In this document: piece by piece, positions 35,620 to 43,993 of the stretch
How positions within the stretch are numbered: the stretch's first letter is position 1
Layout: every line of letters starts with the position of its first letter
Source of the DNA: Calothrix sp. HK-06
Lineage (GTDB): Bacteria > Cyanobacteriota > Cyanobacteriia > Cyanobacteriales > Nostocaceae
Assembly (NCBI RefSeq): GCF_001904745.1
Contig: NZ_MRCD01000050.1
Span: forward strand, 1 to 62,214
Direction of reading: 5' to 3'
DNA length: 62,214 bases
The notes under the pieces: model-generated
Seen by the model: the letters and a program-made list of their open reading frames with translations, nothing else
The model's database searches: none
Told to the model about the DNA's origin: nothing
Made by a program: the position numbers and the translations under genes

Positions 35620-35646
35620 AAAAGGGAAACATTTTTCCCTTTTTTT
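35620..35646 (+). terminator. Rho-independent terminator of petF
   Basis: AAAAGGGAAA pairs with TTTCCCTTTT over 10 bp with loop CATT, and runs straight into a T-tract to 35646. It lies 39 bases after the petF stop. Confidence 0.9.
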
Positions 35647-35683
35647 GCTTGTTTTTTTATTGGCGCCTTTATATCACAGTAGG

Positions 35684-37396
35684 CTATTTTTTTATTTTGT
35701 CGTTAAGAACTTGAAGTTGTGTGCCTGGGTAATAAAACTGAAGAATATCGGCACTTGACCTACCAAGGAGAGCTAAATTTTGCGCTCCAACTTGACTCAA
35801 CCCCACTCCATGTCCCATTCCTCCACCAACAAAAGCATATCCCCACAAGTCTGACCCACCTTTGTTGAGTGGTTCTAAGTAAAATAGTGTACTTATTGGT
35901 GCCGCGAATGCACTACGAACTTCGTCTTTAGTCAAGTGAAACGAACCAATATCGGTTTTTATCTCTAATTTCAAAATCCGTCCGCTATCACTACGTTCGA
36001 CAACTTCCATTTCGCGAACTTCCTTAAGCTTGGCAAATGGACTCTTCTTTACTGCCAAAAATTTCTGCAAAGTTTTAGTTATATCCTCGATGCGCGACTC
36101 TCTCCTCCAACGGAATAAGTCCCAACCAGTTTCATTAAACCCTTCTTTTTTATTGATAAACGCTTTTAAATTATTTTCCTCACGTAGTGATTGCCCCGTC
36201 AAGTTCCATATATTGTTTGGCGCATCTAATATTGGTCGCAAGTACGAACGGTCGTCCCCATTCCAGACATCAGAAAATGAAGCTGTTACGCCTCCTGTGC
36301 TGGCTGAATACAATGCATCTACTAATTGATTTTTATACGTTACTACCATTCCTTTAGTACTAGCGATAGCTTTGTCTGTACTAGCTGAAACATCTTTTAA
36401 ACCAAAATAAACTTGACAGTGTGTATCAGCACACAGTTGATAATTATCGGCGGCAAATCTACGTATATTCCGCAATGCGTATGTTCTAGCAATGATTGCT
36501 TGTGCTTCGAGTGCTGCCATTGGGGCGTTATTACCAATTTCGTAAGGTACTACTCCACGTAAATATGTTTCTAATGGAACGTTATTTACAAGCGTGTAAG
36601 TTCCATAAGCATTTGGTTGTATCTGTAAATTACCAGGGAATAAACGTGCTTTATTCGGATTGAGAGTATCCTTTTTTTGCTGATTATTTAGAGCTTTTGC
36701 ATCTTTATTCTCCTTCGGAGACACTTCGCTTTCCTGCGGAACACTGCGTGAACGCGACACTTCGTGAACGTCGAGTTTCTGACCTTGGTTTACTAAAACC
36801 AAGCTTTTTTGACTATCGATAGCCAACGAATTGACATTATAACGCTTGTCTCCCACTGTCCAACTTACAACAGGCGCCTGTTTAATGACTTCGGTATCAA
36901 TGAAAGGAGTCTTTCTACCGCTCGCTTGTAAGCTCTGTAATAATAACCGTCGCAACAGCGGAGTACTATATACTTTGCGATTCGCCCATACCTGCCAACG
37001 GTCTGGCTGGGCTATTTCTACCTGAATACCTAACTCGCGCCATCTCGAAGCATTATCTTCCGCTGTCTCAAAAGTCCGAAAAACCCCCAAAACAACCCGT
37101 TCGTTAATACCAGGTTGTTTCACTAGTGGCTGCATCGCAATTTCTAATCGTACAGGTTTATCGGTACTAACAGTCTGTTGACCGTTACTCGTCCGAAAAC
37201 TCAATAGCAGCTTATCCCCTTTTGTTGGTTCAAGCTGTAACAAATCTTTTGGACTATCGCCAAACCGCTGCACAATTCCAATCTTCAAATCAACATCTGT
37301 TTTATCACCTTTTGTACTCGCTGATGCACCTGTTAATCCCAACAGGCAAAACACAGTCAGCGTCGTGTAGTACATACGCCCGCACATGCTCTTCAT
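35684..37396 (-). CDS. SpoIID/LytB domain protein
   Basis: About 570 residues from ATG 37396, which opens a signal sequence (MYYTTLTVFCLLGLTGASAS); the frame continues upstream to 37477. After a SPOR-like or linker N-terminal half comes the SpoIID/LytB domain: PLETYLRGVVPYEIGNNAPM, ALEAQAIIARTYALRNIRRF, DVWNGDD and a closing GGGMGHGVGLSQVGAQNLAL. SpoIID proteins are peptidoglycan lytic transglycosylases; LytB members modulate amidases. It probably acts in the periplasm on cell-wall peptidoglycan. It is convergent with petF. Confidence 0.85.
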   Translation of the reverse strand: MKSMCGRMYYTTLTVFCLLGLTGASASTKGDKTDVDLKIGIVQRFGDSPKDLLQLEPTKGDKLLLSFRTSNGQQTVSTDKPVRLEIAMQPLVKQPGINERVVLGVFRTFETAEDNASRWRELGIQVEIAQPDRWQVWANRKVYSTPLLRRLLLQSLQASGRKTPFIDTEVIKQAPVVSWTVGDKRYNVNSLAIDSQKSLVLVNQGQKLDVHEVSRSRSVPQESEVSPKENKDAKALNNQQKKDTLNPNKARLFPGNLQIQPNAYGTYTLVNNVPLETYLRGVVPYEIGNNAPMAALEAQAIIARTYALRNIRRFAADNYQLCADTHCQVYFGLKDVSASTDKAIASTKGMVVTYKNQLVDALYSASTGGVTASFSDVWNGDDRSYLRPILDAPNNIWNLTGQSLREENNLKAFINKKEGFNETGWDLFRWRRESRIEDITKTLQKFLAVKKSPFAKLKEVREMEVVERSDSGRILKLEIKTDIGSFHLTKDEVRSAFAAPISTLFYLEPLNKGGSDLWGYAFVGGGMGHGVGLSQVGAQNLALLGRSSADILQFYYPGTQLQVLNDKIKK

Positions 37397-37614
37397 AGGA
37401 AACCGCTTTTTTTCGCTTTGCCAAAACTTACACGCACCCAATGGATTCATATTGTAATTGTAGTAACTTTGTAGCATAAAACGTCTAAATTATTACATTA
37501 CAACTTTCTTCGATTTTTTTCGCCAATTAGTTGCAATATGAAGTCATAACGAGTATGATTTATTTAAGGACGCATGAGCAGGAACAAAAAACATAGTTAG
37601 TTGGTAAAAATATC

Positions 37615-37878
37615 ATGGTAAAGGTCCAAGAGATACCCTTAAATCAGATTCGGCGCCCATTGCCGCGTGTGAACGACCAAGAGAAAGTAAAATCTTTAAT
37701 GGCATCGATAGCTAAAATTGGTCAGCTTGAGCCAATAGACGTACTAGAAGTTGATGGGGAGTACTATGGTTTTTCAGGATGTCATCGTTACGAAGCGTGT
37801 CAGCGTCTAGGAAAAGAGACAATTCTTGCTAGAGTTCGTAAGGCGCCTCGTAGTGTTCTGAAAATGCACATAGCGTAA
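37615..37878 (+). CDS. srx: Sulfiredoxin
   Basis: An 87-residue enzyme that reduces over-oxidised (sulfinic) 2-Cys peroxiredoxin with ATP. The family signature FSGCHRYEACQRLG contains the catalytic Cys. The N-terminal PLNQIRRPLPRVNDQEKV and C-terminal AKVR-like ILARVRKAP match the cyanobacterial enzyme. Dps follows 35 bp downstream on the same strand, so the two form a peroxide-defence operon. Confidence 0.9.
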   Translation: MVKVQEIPLNQIRRPLPRVNDQEKVKSLMASIAKIGQLEPIDVLEVDGEYYGFSGCHRYEACQRLGKETILARVRKAPRSVLKMHIA

Positions 37879-37913
37879 ATAATCTATAAAATAACAGGGA
37901 GATGTAAAAGGGT

Positions 37914-38399
37914 ATGGCTACTCAAGTAAATTCAGTAAATATCGGTATTGATGACACAAAGCGTGCAAATATCGCTGAAGGATTATCACGCTTATTGGCA
38001 GACACTTACAGCTTATATCTTAAGACACATAACTTTCACTGGAATGTAACGGGGCCAATGTTTCAAACGCTGCATTTAATGTTTGAGACACAGTATACCG
38101 AGTTAGCGTTAGCAGTTGATTTGATTGCCGAACGTATTCGTGCGCTAGGTTTTCCGGCGCCTGGGACTTATAGTGATTATGCTCGTTTAAGTTCTATAGC
38201 GGAAACACCAGGAGTTCCAAAAGCTAAAGAAATGATTCGTTTGCTTGTGGAGGGACAAGAAGCAGTAGTGAGAACAGCACGTTCAATTTTTCCTGCTGTT
38301 GAGGAAGTTAACGATGAACCTACCGCTGACTTGCTAACACAACGGATGCAAGTGCATGAAAAAACTGCTTGGATGTTGCGGAGTTTACTGGAAGAATAG
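37914..38399 (+). CDS. dps: Dps-family ferritin-like protein
   Basis: 161 residues. Dps dodecamers oxidise Fe2+ with H2O2 and store iron, protecting DNA. The ferroxidase site residues lie in [13 protein letters not shown] and [21 protein letters not shown] (His, Asp/Glu), placed at the subunit interface as in canonical Dps. The C-terminus [14 protein letters not shown] completes the helix bundle. GGGAG lies about 10 bases upstream. It is downstream of srx. Cyanobacteria have several Dps paralogues; this one is of the longer type. Confidence 0.92.
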   Translation: MATQVNSVNIGIDDTKRANIAEGLSRLLADTYSLYLKTHNFHWNVTGPMFQTLHLMFETQYTELALAVDLIAERIRALGFPAPGTYSDYARLSSIAETPGVPKAKEMIRLLVEGQEAVVRTARSIFPAVEEVNDEPTADLLTQRMQVHEKTAWMLRSLLEE

Positions 38400-38403
38400 A
38401 ATA

Positions 38404-38495
38404 AATATAGTTATGAGTTAGGAGTAATAAGTTAGGAGTGATGAGTGCTTCTAACTTTTAACTCCTAACTTCTAACTTTTAACTCCTAACTTTGA
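38404..38495. repeat. aactcctaac/gttaggagt repeat cluster
   Basis: Copies of gttaggagt on the left and their complements actcctaact/ctaacttttaactc on the right form an imperfect inverted repeat between dps and the HTH-GrpE gene. This may act as a terminator or as a spacer repeat; it belongs to the same low-complexity class as 27340-27360. Confidence 0.65.
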
Positions 38496-38499
38496 TAAA

Positions 38500-39156
38500 A
38501 TGCCTGACTTTACTCCGCAGTTGCAAGATTTAATCAAACAAGCTGGTATTCCTTCGTTGAAAGCGTTGGGACGTAATGCTGGTGTGTCGGAGCGGCAAAT
38601 TTTGCGGTTACGACGAGGTGAAGTTAAAGAAATACGAGTTTCTGTTCTGGCAAAACTTTCGCAAGCTTTGAAAGTTAGTGTTGATGAGTTGGTTACAGGT
38701 TTTTCGGAGTCAAGTAGTGCTTCCCTTACAGTAAATACAAAAAATAATGAAAATGATTTCATAAAAAGAATTTCGGAATTAGAACGTGAGTATTCATTTT
38801 TACAACAGCAGGTTGAACAGCAGAAAGAAACATTAAAGCAAGAATTTCAGCAAGAAAGCTTACAGATATTAGAATCTCTACTCGTTCAGTTGCCGACAGC
38901 AGCGCGTGCATGTCAGGAAAATCCGCAATTACCCGCAGGGAATATTTTACCCTTGGTGCTAAAACCACTCGAACGTTTACGGCAACACTGGGGTGTCGAA
39001 ACTATTGCATCAGTAGGGGAAGAAGTATCTTATGACCCGCAGTTACACCAGTTGCTTGATGGAACAGCACAACCTGGTCAAAAAGTGAAAATTCGGTATG
39101 TTGGATACCGTCAAAGTGAAAAATTGCTAACCCGTGCAAAGGTTAGTCCTGTGTAG
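38500..39156 (+). CDS. HTH-GrpE-like fusion protein
   Basis: 218 residues in three parts. Residues 1-70 form an XRE-type helix-turn-helix (LKALGRNAGVSERQILRLRR, SVLAKLSQALKVSVDELV). Residues 85-130 are a Gln/Glu-rich coiled coil. Residues 130-218 resemble the C-terminal half of GrpE: VLKPLERLRQHWGVETIAS, EEVSYDPQLHQLLDGTAQPG, VKIRYVGYRQSEKLLTRAKV. The last part is the beta-wing that contacts DnaK in GrpE. This looks like a DNA-binding protein with a GrpE-type body. DnaK and dnaJ are not adjacent. Function inferred, not known. Confidence 0.7.
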   Translation: MPDFTPQLQDLIKQAGIPSLKALGRNAGVSERQILRLRRGEVKEIRVSVLAKLSQALKVSVDELVTGFSESSSASLTVNTKNNENDFIKRISELEREYSFLQQQVEQQKETLKQEFQQESLQILESLLVQLPTAARACQENPQLPAGNILPLVLKPLERLRQHWGVETIASVGEEVSYDPQLHQLLDGTAQPGQKVKIRYVGYRQSEKLLTRAKVSPV

Positions 39157-39610
39157 AAACCGTAGAAACCCAGTTTCTGTGTTAGTTTATCCGAAAATTT
39201 GGGAATAATCTTTACTAGAGGTGAAAATCTCTCATGTATTAACTTGGTAGTTTTTGCTACTACTGTATGCTTTATCCCTTACCAGTCAGGATTTGACGAC
39301 ACGAACAAGGGCAACACATTTATGGGGTACCTGTAAAATTTACAGCTACTTATTTATGATTGTCTATTAAAAATTAAATACAATTGCGACATTAACTGTC
39401 CTTCTCCGGATTATCAGGTGCATCTAACCAGAAAGTGTCGTTAAATCCTCGTTGGTAAGCTGGATTACATTAATAAGCAAATATTCAATCTTATAAATAT
39501 TTATATGGAAATAGTGCAAAGAAAGAAGTTGGCAACAGTTTTTCAAATGAATTATCATTAATTTACATATCATTGTCAAAATCGAGTTATAAGAAGCAAT
39601 TTCATTAAAC
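39157..39610. other. Intergenic region without genes
   Basis: A short GAAACCNNGTTTC-like fragment (about 39155-39178) follows the HTH-GrpE gene; at 39216-39234 agaggtgaaaatctct is a small hairpin. I see nothing else, and no ORF on either strand has family support. Confidence 0.4.
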
Positions 39611-39940
39611 ATGTTGACTCAAGAAGTAAAAATTTTTCAACCAAGTGGAAGTTTAGACGCCACTAAATCGCAAGCATTTCGCCAAGAAATCGCTACTATT
39701 GTCGAAAATGGCACTAAAGTTGTTTTGGTTGACCTGAAAAATGTTACGTTTATGGATAGCTCCGGTCTTGGCGCCTTAGTTCTAGCTTTTAAGACATTAA
39801 GAGCAGCTAACAGTAAATTAGTACTTTGTTCAATTAACGAACAAATTAGGATACTGTTTGAATTAACGGGTATGGATAAAGTATTCGAGATTTTTGCCAA
39901 TCAAGAAGAATTTGAAAAATCGATGATGTTAAGAGCTTAA
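39611..39940 (+). CDS. STAS-domain anti-sigma factor antagonist
   Basis: A 109-residue single STAS domain. VVLVDLKNVTFMDSSGLGAL contains the conserved Ser (SSGLG) that is phosphorylated by RsbW-type kinases and dephosphorylated by PP2C phosphatases. The end lies exactly next to the stop of a convergent receiver-PP2C gene (39941), a natural functional partner. No anti-sigma kinase is in the window. Confidence 0.88.
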   Translation: MLTQEVKIFQPSGSLDATKSQAFRQEIATIVENGTKVVLVDLKNVTFMDSSGLGALVLAFKTLRAANSKLVLCSINEQIRILFELTGMDKVFEIFANQEEFEKSMMLRA

Positions 39941-41074
39941 TTAGTCGAATCGAGCTTGCAGTATAGATAAATCGTCATCGAAGGCATCTTTAGCGTTTAA
40001 AGTCTTCAAATGTATGATTATCTCGTCGAGTCGAGTGTCAATGGGATGATGTAAATCACCCAGCATTTTGATGAAAGCATCCAGACCCCATAGTTTTCCA
40101 TTAGTTTTGGTAATTTCATACGCACCATCACTAAACAGGTATAGCTTACTGGATTCCGCTATGCTGCAAAAGCCATCAATGTATTTGGCATCCGGGAACA
40201 TCCCAACTGGCATTCCTGAAGTTCTCAATAACTGGACTTCACTGGTACGGTTGTTACCGGATATTAATACACCTGGTGGATGACCTGCACTCGAATAAAT
40301 TAACTGGCGCCGTTTACTGTTATACACACCATACCAAATAGTAAAATATTTATCGTTTTGATAATTCATCTGAAACGTTTCGTTTAGCGCTTTGAGTACC
40401 TCACTTGGTTGGTAGTAATTCAAATTTTGTAGCGCACGTGAGCGTAACAAATTTAACACAGAAATTGATGGTAATGTTGCTTTAAGCCCGTGTCCAGCAG
40501 CATCGAGTAAGTATAATGCCAGATAATCGGGGTCTAGCCAGTAATAATCAAAACAATCGCCACCTAGTTGACGCGAAGGAATAAATCGGTAGCTAATATT
40601 TAATGGTTCCAGCATTGGCGGTGGTAATAACGAACAAACATACTCTGCTGCTTCTGTAAGTTCGTTTTCGAGTTTCTGTTTCTGCTCTCGTAAATCGCGA
40701 CTAAGTTGATGCAGTCGTAAACCTGCCCTTACCCTTGCCTGAAGTTCATTTTGCTCAATCGGTTTAGATAAATAATCGTCGGCGCCAGCATCAAGCCCTT
40801 TAACACGGTCAGCAACCGAATCAAGCGATGTTAGCAGAATAAAAAACGTCGTTGATAGTGGGGTTGAATTTTTAATATGTTGACAAACATCTATACCGCT
40901 TAATCCCGGCATCATCCAATCACAAATAATCAATGCGGGTCGAATAGCATTAGCAATTGCAATTCCTTCTGCACCATTACTAGCTGCTATCACCTCATAA
41001 CCTTGTCTGACCAACATTCGTTTTAAGAGTATCAGCACCGCAGGGTCATCATCGATTACCAAGATTTGATACAT
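39941..41074 (-). CDS. Response regulator with PP2C-type (RsbU/SpoIIE) phosphatase output
   Basis: 377 residues. The receiver (1-120) has IDDDPAVL, phosphoacceptor Asp in ALIICDWMMPG, and LSKPI. A short coiled coil (REQKQKLENELTEAAEYV) leads to a PP2C phosphatase: RQLGGDCFDYYWL (metal Asp), LLDAAGHGLKATLPS, SAGHPPGVLI and LYLFSDGAYEIT. Phosphorylated regulator probably stimulates dephosphorylation of a STAS antagonist, with the convergent gene at 39611 an obvious candidate. The two stop codons abut without a spacer. Confidence 0.92.
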   Translation of the reverse strand: MYQILVIDDDPAVLILLKRMLVRQGYEVIAASNGAEGIAIANAIRPALIICDWMMPGLSGIDVCQHIKNSTPLSTTFFILLTSLDSVADRVKGLDAGADDYLSKPIEQNELQARVRAGLRLHQLSRDLREQKQKLENELTEAAEYVCSLLPPPMLEPLNISYRFIPSRQLGGDCFDYYWLDPDYLALYLLDAAGHGLKATLPSISVLNLLRSRALQNLNYYQPSEVLKALNETFQMNYQNDKYFTIWYGVYNSKRRQLIYSSAGHPPGVLISGNNRTSEVQLLRTSGMPVGMFPDAKYIDGFCSIAESSKLYLFSDGAYEITKTNGKLWGLDAFIKMLGDLHHPIDTRLDEIIIHLKTLNAKDAFDDDLSILQARFD

Positions 41075-41127
41075 AAAAGATAGCCGCGATTTACTACTAT
41101 AAATTAATCAACTACTAATTGCGAGCT

Positions 41128-41919
41128 TCAAACTGGTGGTGATAAAGGATTCAACCATAACAGAATAATGCTTTTTAGTAGATTTAGGTCACGGTATACT
41201 TCTTGTTTAAACCATTGTCCCAAAGCATCAAGTGGGTTAAAGTCACGCCCTGCTTGCCATTTTACATCTTGACCTAAAGGTGTAAGATGATTTCCAGCAA
41301 TTATTTGCATCGTCACCATATCGTCAAAGCGTTCTCTTAAAATTTCGCTTAAACCCACTGATTGGTCTATTGTATCGCTCGTAAATTTGATCAATAGATT
41401 ACGACGAACATTATAGTATTCACGAACTAAATCGTTCGTCTGTGCTGGTGAAGGAACAAACTCGACGGCAAGCTGTGAATTTGTAAACGCTGTGTTAAAT
41501 TGCTCGATAAATGGAACCGCATCACGTGCAGCGTAGTTATTGAAGGAAATAAAAATATTTCCAGCACGCTCAACTTTTGGAAAGCGACTGCTAATAAGTA
41601 AATGTAGCTTGCAACCCATACTATGTCCGATACCATATATCGGTAGGTAGCCATTGCCTAATATACCTCGTTCTTCGAGACGAATCATAGCACGCTCAAA
41701 GTTGAGTAGTACTTGCTGTGCGATAGCATCGTGGTCAAAAGTATTGACAAACGGGGTGGCAATTACGATATAACCTTTTTCAGCCAACGCTTCTAACAGC
41801 AAACGATATGTAACGTGTGGTGCAGTCGCAACGAAGGCGCCACCCAAAAAATGTATGATACCAAGGGGTTTTTGCGTTGTCGCTAAAACCCAATTACCAG
41901 ATATTTCTTTCCAACTCAT
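41128..41919 (-). CDS. DUF1350 alpha/beta-hydrolase-like protein
   Basis: 263 residues from ATG 41919 (MSWKEISGNWVL); the ATG at 41943 adds eight residues. Family markers are IIHFLGGAFVATAPHVTYR, ATPFVNTFDHDAIA and the nucleophile-elbow-like YGIGHSMGCKLHLL (GxSxG, with Ser). The family occurs in cyanobacteria and chloroplasts and is related to alpha/beta hydrolases; the substrate is unknown. It is downstream of the 42031 gene on the same strand, separated by dispersed element copy E. Confidence 0.82.
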   Translation of the reverse strand: MSWKEISGNWVLATTQKPLGIIHFLGGAFVATAPHVTYRLLLEALAEKGYIVIATPFVNTFDHDAIAQQVLLNFERAMIRLEERGILGNGYLPIYGIGHSMGCKLHLLISSRFPKVERAGNIFISFNNYAARDAVPFIEQFNTAFTNSQLAVEFVPSPAQTNDLVREYYNVRRNLLIKFTSDTIDQSVGLSEILRERFDDMVTMQIIAGNHLTPLGQDVKWQAGRDFNPLDALGQWFKQEVYRDLNLLKSIILLWLNPLSPPV

Positions 41920-41966
41920 TGACAAATAACCATGCCTATCCATTTCCCATTATGTACTAAATTCAA

Positions 41967-42031
41967 GAAACCTGGTTTCTATCTAAAATCATTCTTTTTA
42001 TTACAATATCTCAACAAAGAAACCAGGTTTC
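41967..42031. repeat. Dispersed paired palindrome element, copy E
   Basis: GAAACCTGGTTTC (41967-41979) and GAAACCAGGTTTC (42019-42031) surround TATCTAAAATC...TTTTTATTACAATATCTC. The right arm's last base is the first base of the 42031 gene's stop codon (CTA, complement), so the element directly terminates that reading frame. Confidence 0.85.
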
Positions 42032-42750
42032 TAGCTTTGGCTTTGCAAACGTTTCATTTCTAACTGTACATCTAAAGCAATTTGCAGTGCCTCGTTTAAC
42101 ACTCTTCCATGCTCGGTAGCTTGTTCACTAACTTGGAGTGCGCTCAAAGTTGGTAGATTATTGGCAAATAATTCGCTATTACTAATAATAAAATTCTTGT
42201 TCTCACGCAAAATTCTCTCTGTTTTTAATGCTCTAATTAAATCTGCGCGTGTGAGCGATAAAGCATCAAGTACTTTGTGTCTTTCTTTAATACTAACATC
42301 TACATTGCCCGCAGCTTCGATTTCATCATTAATATATATAGCTTTAATAACATTATTATACCTTTCAACATCACTCAATAAAATCTTTAAAGAAGGAGTA
42401 ATATTAGCTTGTACAATTTGGTTTCTTTGTTTCCAGATAAAATATAAAATATATTGAGAAGCGGCGCCGCCAATTCCTAATAATAATAAAGCTACAAGCC
42501 ATGACGGTACAGGCAACCAAGGCATCACTAGACTACCAACGGCGCCTAAAATTAGATAACTAAATACTACTGAGGATATACCAAGAAAATAGGCAGTAGC
42601 AGCTTCTGGACCTCTTGCTCTTTCAAAAAAATTCTTTACAACTTTTTTAAATTGATTAACAACGAGTATAAGCTCTTCATTTACTGGTAAATTTGTAAAT
42701 TGCTGCAATTCTTTTTTACTTATCCCTAAACCTTTTAAGTCATTTTCCAC
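42031..42750 (-). CDS. Two-span membrane protein of unknown function
   Basis: 239 residues from GTG 42750, preferred because AAGGA lies 9 bases upstream; an in-frame TTG at 42831 would extend it by 27. A soluble N-terminal helix (GISKKELQQFTNLPVNEELI) precedes two transmembrane segments (TAYFLGISSVVFSYLILGAV and VPSWLVALLLLGIGGAASQY). A helical cytoplasmic domain follows, containing LRENKNFIISNSELFAN. I do not recognise a named family, though a similar ARGPEAATAYFLG motif seems familiar from cyanobacteria. Ends at dispersed element copy E. Confidence 0.6.
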   Translation of the reverse strand: MENDLKGLGISKKELQQFTNLPVNEELILVVNQFKKVVKNFFERARGPEAATAYFLGISSVVFSYLILGAVGSLVMPWLPVPSWLVALLLLGIGGAASQYILYFIWKQRNQIVQANITPSLKILLSDVERYNNVIKAIYINDEIEAAGNVDVSIKERHKVLDALSLTRADLIRALKTERILRENKNFIISNSELFANNLPTLSALQVSEQATEHGRVLNEALQIALDVQLEMKRLQSQS

Positions 42751-42879
42751 AGCTACTAATTCCTTGTTCCAATAAATAGATAAATATTTGTATAGTACTA
42801 TATAGCAATCAAGTTTATCAACTTGATTCAAAAATAATATATGTGAATTTTTTCACAAAAATTAATAAGCGCTCAGAAA

Positions 42880-43012
42880 CCGGGTTTCAACAAGAAAACC
42901 GGTTTCTAGGACATGGCTTATTGTAGCCAAAATTTTCAGTAGTCGCCAGAGTTATGTATAACATTCAACAAAAAATCGAAGAAACCGGGCAACTTTTACG
43001 AAACCTAGTTTC
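42880..43012. repeat. Two degenerate GAAACC repeat pairs
   Basis: At about 42880-42908 (cagaaaccgggtttc ... gaaaaccggtttc) and 42975-43012 (gaagaaaccgggc ... gaaacctagtttc) lie two compact or decayed pairs of the dispersed palindrome. They occupy most of the space between the 42031 and 43037 genes. Confidence 0.65.
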
Positions 43013-43036
43013 TGTGAAATATGAATTTGTCCTTTA

Positions 43037-43477
43037 TTACCTGATTTGTCGTCGCACGTGCAACCCGTCCATACCTTGCTTTATCCAACTGATACAGTCT
43101 ATTTCGGATGAGAACACTTTCGGCGCCGCAATATTGTTCAAAGTTTCAGGGGGATAATGGTCATAGAAGTATTTATTAGCTTGGTTGAAAATAATAATGA
43201 GATTGTGACGAAAAGTGTAACGATGCTTGAACACATCTTCTCGACTAGTAAAGTCTGAGTACTTGTCAAGATGCTCTGAAGCAATATCAACGATATTACC
43301 AATACTAGCTCCGTATGACTTAGCAGGATTATCGGCTTTGTGATAACGACTTCGATATCCAATTTCTGCTAAAAGCTTATACGAGTATATATCATTACCA
43401 TCCACTTGATTAAAAACAAAAGGAATGATGAGATAACCCTTATACGAGACTGAACTTTCGTACAACAAACGACTCAT
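43037..43477 (-). CDS. Cyanobacterial protein of unknown function
   Basis: 146 residues from ATG 43477, chosen because AAGGAG lies with 6-base spacing. It is soluble, with VSYKGYLIIPFVFNQVDGND near the start and YTFRHNLIIIFNQANKYFYD later; aromatic-rich. No recognised domain. It ends next to the repeat cluster and has no operon partner. Confidence 0.55.
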   Translation of the reverse strand: MSRLLYESSVSYKGYLIIPFVFNQVDGNDIYSYKLLAEIGYRSRYHKADNPAKSYGASIGNIVDIASEHLDKYSDFTSREDVFKHRYTFRHNLIIIFNQANKYFYDHYPPETLNNIAAPKVFSSEIDCISWIKQGMDGLHVRRQIR

Positions 43478-43993
43478 ATGTTGCTCCTTGAATGCACCGA
43501 TTGACTTGCATGACTTAACTTGTAATGTAGATAGCCACATTACAAATCAAAAAGCTTGAGTAAACTATGTACCTATTTACTTAGTCTGATTAAATATCAA
43601 TTAGCGATAATTAAAGGTATCATTGATATTCATCTATGCCATAACCAGAGATAATCAACTTGGCGCCCACCATCGTTTTGACTATTAATTCTTGATAATT
43701 TCAACTTACCATATTTAGTTAACTATATGTATAAGGGGTTAAAATCCTCATTGGCAACGGATTATTAACGGATGTTACGGATAATTTATGATAGTTATTT
43801 TTAAAGTTTGTAATATTCATTACTAGTTACATTGATAAATTAACTACTTACATCCGTTACATCCGTTGCCAAAAATCTATCGCAAGGTTATAAAAAATAC
43901 TCTGCTGTGGCGATTACAATAGCGGTCTCAATAATTACATTAATCAAGAAGGTTATTAATTATTGACCTCAATGCGTCTCCCTGATTTTACTT
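43478..43993. other. Gap with nested inverted repeats upstream of the antiporter
   Basis: Most of this gap is AT-rich. Between 43751 and 43872 lie a perfect 12-bp inverted repeat (TTGGCAACGGAT / ATCCGTTGCCAA) and, inside it, an 8-bp one (AACGGATG / CATCCGTT), with extra ACGGAT and ATCCGTT copies. Distance to the antiporter ATG is about 120 bp. I see no ORF. Confidence 0.6.
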
